From Stichopus chloronotus (taxonomy: Eukaryota > Echinodermata > Holothuroidea > Aspidochirotida > Stichopodidae): a DNA stretch of 64,000 nucleotides. Where the stretch lies: assembly GCA_021234535.1 (NCBI GenBank), contig CM037840.1, positions 2,636,565 through 2,700,564 on the forward strand. Reading direction: 5' to 3'. Under the pieces are notes generated by a model. The model did not search any database. It was not told where the DNA came from and was given only the letters and a program-made list of their open reading frames with translations. Positions 61,801 to 64,000 of this stretch are shown here, one piece after another; the stretch's first letter is position 1, and the number at the start of each line of letters is the position of its first letter. The translations under genes were made by a program, and so were the position numbers.

Positions 61801-63871
61801 AAGAATTTGAAGAGTGTCATCTTAACCAAAAACAAAAAAACATGAAGACCAAAATGTAACAATTTGATATATATTCATGACTGTTTCATTATATCGTGAA
61901 ATCTTGGGAAATGATATTTTTTTTTTTCATGTGTGTGTTAATTAAATTCAAAAATACTTTATTCTTGGAGATACTTTAAAAACGTCTTTACTTATAAATA
62001 GTTTTTCTGTTAAAGAAGGACGATTTCTGGCTAGGAAAGTTCTTTTATTAAATAAGAAGATATATTTATTCGACAGACACATTTTAGGTAACATCTTAAA
62101 ATATCGACAATTTGGCTGAAATTGACGAAAACGTAAAGCTATAGCCTTATCAAATTGTCATATTTTTGCCAAAATCTGGAACATTTTCGATTTTGCTCTA
62201 ATTTCGAGATATATCTGTCAAGGTTGAGAAATGACCGATTCGATGTGATATCACTGTATTGGATCCTTTATTAATCATAATGGACGTGATTAATAGCTTT
62301 GAAATGTCATATTTATCAATAAGTCGGATTCAGCTAGAAATTACTCAGTCGATATCATGAACTTTGCAAGAACTAGGAGAAAGAGTGATGATTTTTTGAA
62401 AAGCTATTTCGTTTAGTTTAGGATCCACATTAAACAGGTAAATTAAAAAGAAATCAATATGAAATCACAGACGTTTATGTTTCATGATGTCTTACTAAAG
62501 CGACTACGGATGTTTGTTTCTTCCATATGTCAGGTTTCTACAAGCAAGTCAGAAGTCCTTGGTTGCTTTTATTGATGAAGAATTTGAAGAGTGTCATCTT
62601 AACCAAAAACGAAAAGACATGAAGACCAAAATGTAACAATTTGATAAATATTCATGACTGTTTCATTATATCGTGAAATCTTGGGAAATGATTTTTTTTT
62701 TATGTGTGTGTTAATTAAATTCAAAAATACTTTATTCTTGGAGAGACTTTCAAAACTTATAAGGTTATAAATTATTTTTCTGTTATAGGAGGGACGATTT
62801 CAGGCTAGGAAAGATCTTTAATTAAATAAGAAGGTGTATTTATTCGTTAGACACATTTTAGGTAACATCTTAAAATATCGACAATTTGGCTAAAATTAAC
62901 GAAAACTTAAGCCTATAGCCTTATCAAATTGTCATATTTTTGCCAAAATCTGGTACATTTTTGATTTTGCTCTAATTTCTAGATATATCTGTCAAGGTTG
63001 AGAAATGACCGATTCGATGTGATATTACTGTATTGGATCCTTTATTAATCATAAATGACGTGATTAATAGCTTTGAAATGTCATATTTATCAATAAGTCG
63101 GATTCAGCTTGAAATTACTCAGTCGATATCATGAACTTTGCAAGATCTAGGAGAAAGAGTGATCATTTTTCTTTTAACTATTTCGTATAGTTTAGGATCA
63201 ACATAAAACAGGTAAAGTAAAAAGAAATCAATATGAAATCATAGACGCTTATGGTTAATGATGTGTTACCAACCCGACTACGGATGTTTGCTTGTTCCAT
63301 ATGTCAGGTTTCTACAAGCAAGTCAGAAGTCCTTGGTTGCTTTTATTGATGAAGAATTTGAAGAGTGTCATCTTAATCAAAAACAAAAAAACATGAAGAC
63401 CAAAATGTAACAATTTGATATATATTCATGACTGTTTCATTATATCGTGAAATCTTGGGAAAAGATATTTTTTTTTATGTGTGTGTTAATTAAATTCAAA
63501 AATACTTTATTCTTGGAGAGACTTTTAAAACTTATAAGGTTATAAACTTTTTTTCTGTTAAAGGAGGGACGATTTCTGGCTAGGAAAGGTCTTTAATTAA
63601 ATAAGAAGGTATATTTATTCGTTAGACACATTTTAGGTAACATCTTAAAATATCGACAATTTGGCTAAAATTAACGAAAACGTAAGCCTATAGCCTTATC
63701 AAATTGTCATATTTTTGCCAAAATCTGGTACATTTTCGATTTTGCTCTAATTTCTAGATATATCTGTCAAGGTTGAGAAATGACCGATTCGATGTGATAT
63801 TACTGTATTGGATCCATTATTAATCATGAATGACGTGATTAATAACCTTGAAATGTCATATTTATCAATAA
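46879..63871 (+). repeat. Homogenised higher-order satellite with A and B monomer types
   Basis: Type A carries GATGATTTTTTGAAAAGC, CTTACTAAAGCGAC and AACGAAAAGACATG. Type B carries GATCATTTTTCTTTTAAC, TTACCAACCCGAC and AACAAAAAAACATG. Order by anchor from 46879: B, A, B, B, A/C hybrid, then C-type monomers to about 53.4 kb, then B, A, B, A, A, B, A, A, B, A, B, A, B. The B-A-A unit repeats at 55343, 57667 and 59991, exactly 2324 bp each time. A B-A dimer of about 1553 bp follows. Confidence 0.85.
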
Positions 63872-64000
63872 GTCGGATTCAGCTTGAAATTACTCAGTCG
63901 ATATCATGAACTTTGCAAGATCTAGGAAAAAGAGTGATCATTTTTTTTTAACTATTTAGTTCAGTCTAGGATTCACATTAAACAGGTAAATTAAAAAGAA

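Larger units (their letters stand above)
34238..64000 (+). repeat. Satellite array, monomer about 770 bp, 38 or more copies
   Basis: The anchor GTCGGATTCACCTTGAAATT (with small variants) recurs at 34240, 35011, 35786, 36926, 37694, 38466, 39597, 40360, 41128, 41899, 43030, 43797, 44568, 45339, 46114, 46879, 47655, 48429, 49205, 49981, 50751, 51503, 52272, 53027, 53793, 54569, 55343, 56119, 56893, 57667, 58443, 59217, 59991, 60767, 61546, 62323, 63097 and 63872. Normal spacing is 752-779 bp; three intervals of about 1131-1140 bp carry a 368-bp insertion. All monomers run head to tail. Each has a T tract of variable length before TGTGTG, several inverted repeats and stops in all frames. The array continues past the window end. 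It is probably heterochromatic; a centromeric or pericentromeric role is possible but unproven. Confidence 0.97.

Noticed and set aside
34238..64000. Interpretation of the regular repeats as a CRISPR array or as tandem genes
   Set aside because: The unit is about 770 bp with no short repeat/unique spacer structure, and all frames contain stops.
1..64000. tRNA, rRNA or other structural RNA genes
   Set aside because: No cloverleaf with A and B boxes and no rRNA-like conserved stretch was noticed; a covariance-model scan would be needed to exclude them.

Overview
The window is AT-rich animal DNA with introns, many decayed repeats and a very large satellite array. I see no operons, ribosome sites or bacterial-type genes. 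TGACCTTTGACC-type and TAGGCCTA-type repeat words, a metazoan tyrosine kinase and a C2H2 transposase-like family known to me from fish and marine invertebrates suggest a marine invertebrate deuterostome, possibly an echinoderm. That assignment is inference.

Layout. 1-4187 holds decayed dispersed repeats only. 4188-4977 holds two minus-strand exons of a protein tyrosine kinase (juxtamembrane segment, glycine loop, VAVK lysine, helix C); the remaining exons are not recognised. 6101-6310 is a 20-bp-period minisatellite and 6319-6864 an inverted-repeat element. 11037-16588 is a minus-strand gene of four coding exons with an N-terminal PB1 domain (SAMD3-like family). 17357-20047 is a minus-strand C2H2 zinc-finger, transposase-like gene. 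The two lie head to tail, and both have a splice acceptor within 15 bases of the ATG, so they may be two products of one mobile element. Both carry frame breaks: an 8-A run and a last-exon shift in the PB1 gene, and a shift plus a TGA in the transposase-like gene.

20.1-28.3 kb is mostly non-coding, with an imperfect palindrome (23.1 kb), a 144-bp tandem duplication (24.7 kb), a CCAACGTTGG cluster (26.8 kb) and a lysine-rich ORF (27.0 kb). 28.35-33.85 kb contains two diverged copies of one locus. Each has a plus-strand exon-like ORF of identical length and a minus-strand ORF. The second copy was invaded by a TA-flanked element with 71-bp terminal inverted repeats (32110-33372), which itself carries a nested insertion.

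From 34238 to the window end (about 29.8 kb) there is a satellite of about 770 bp per monomer, 38 monomers or more. Its left part is heterogeneous and contains three copies of a 368-bp MITE-like element amplified together with blocks of three or four monomers. Its right part is a homogenised higher-order array of A and B monomer types with an exact 2324-bp B-A-A period over two repeats. No protein-coding capacity is evident in the satellite.
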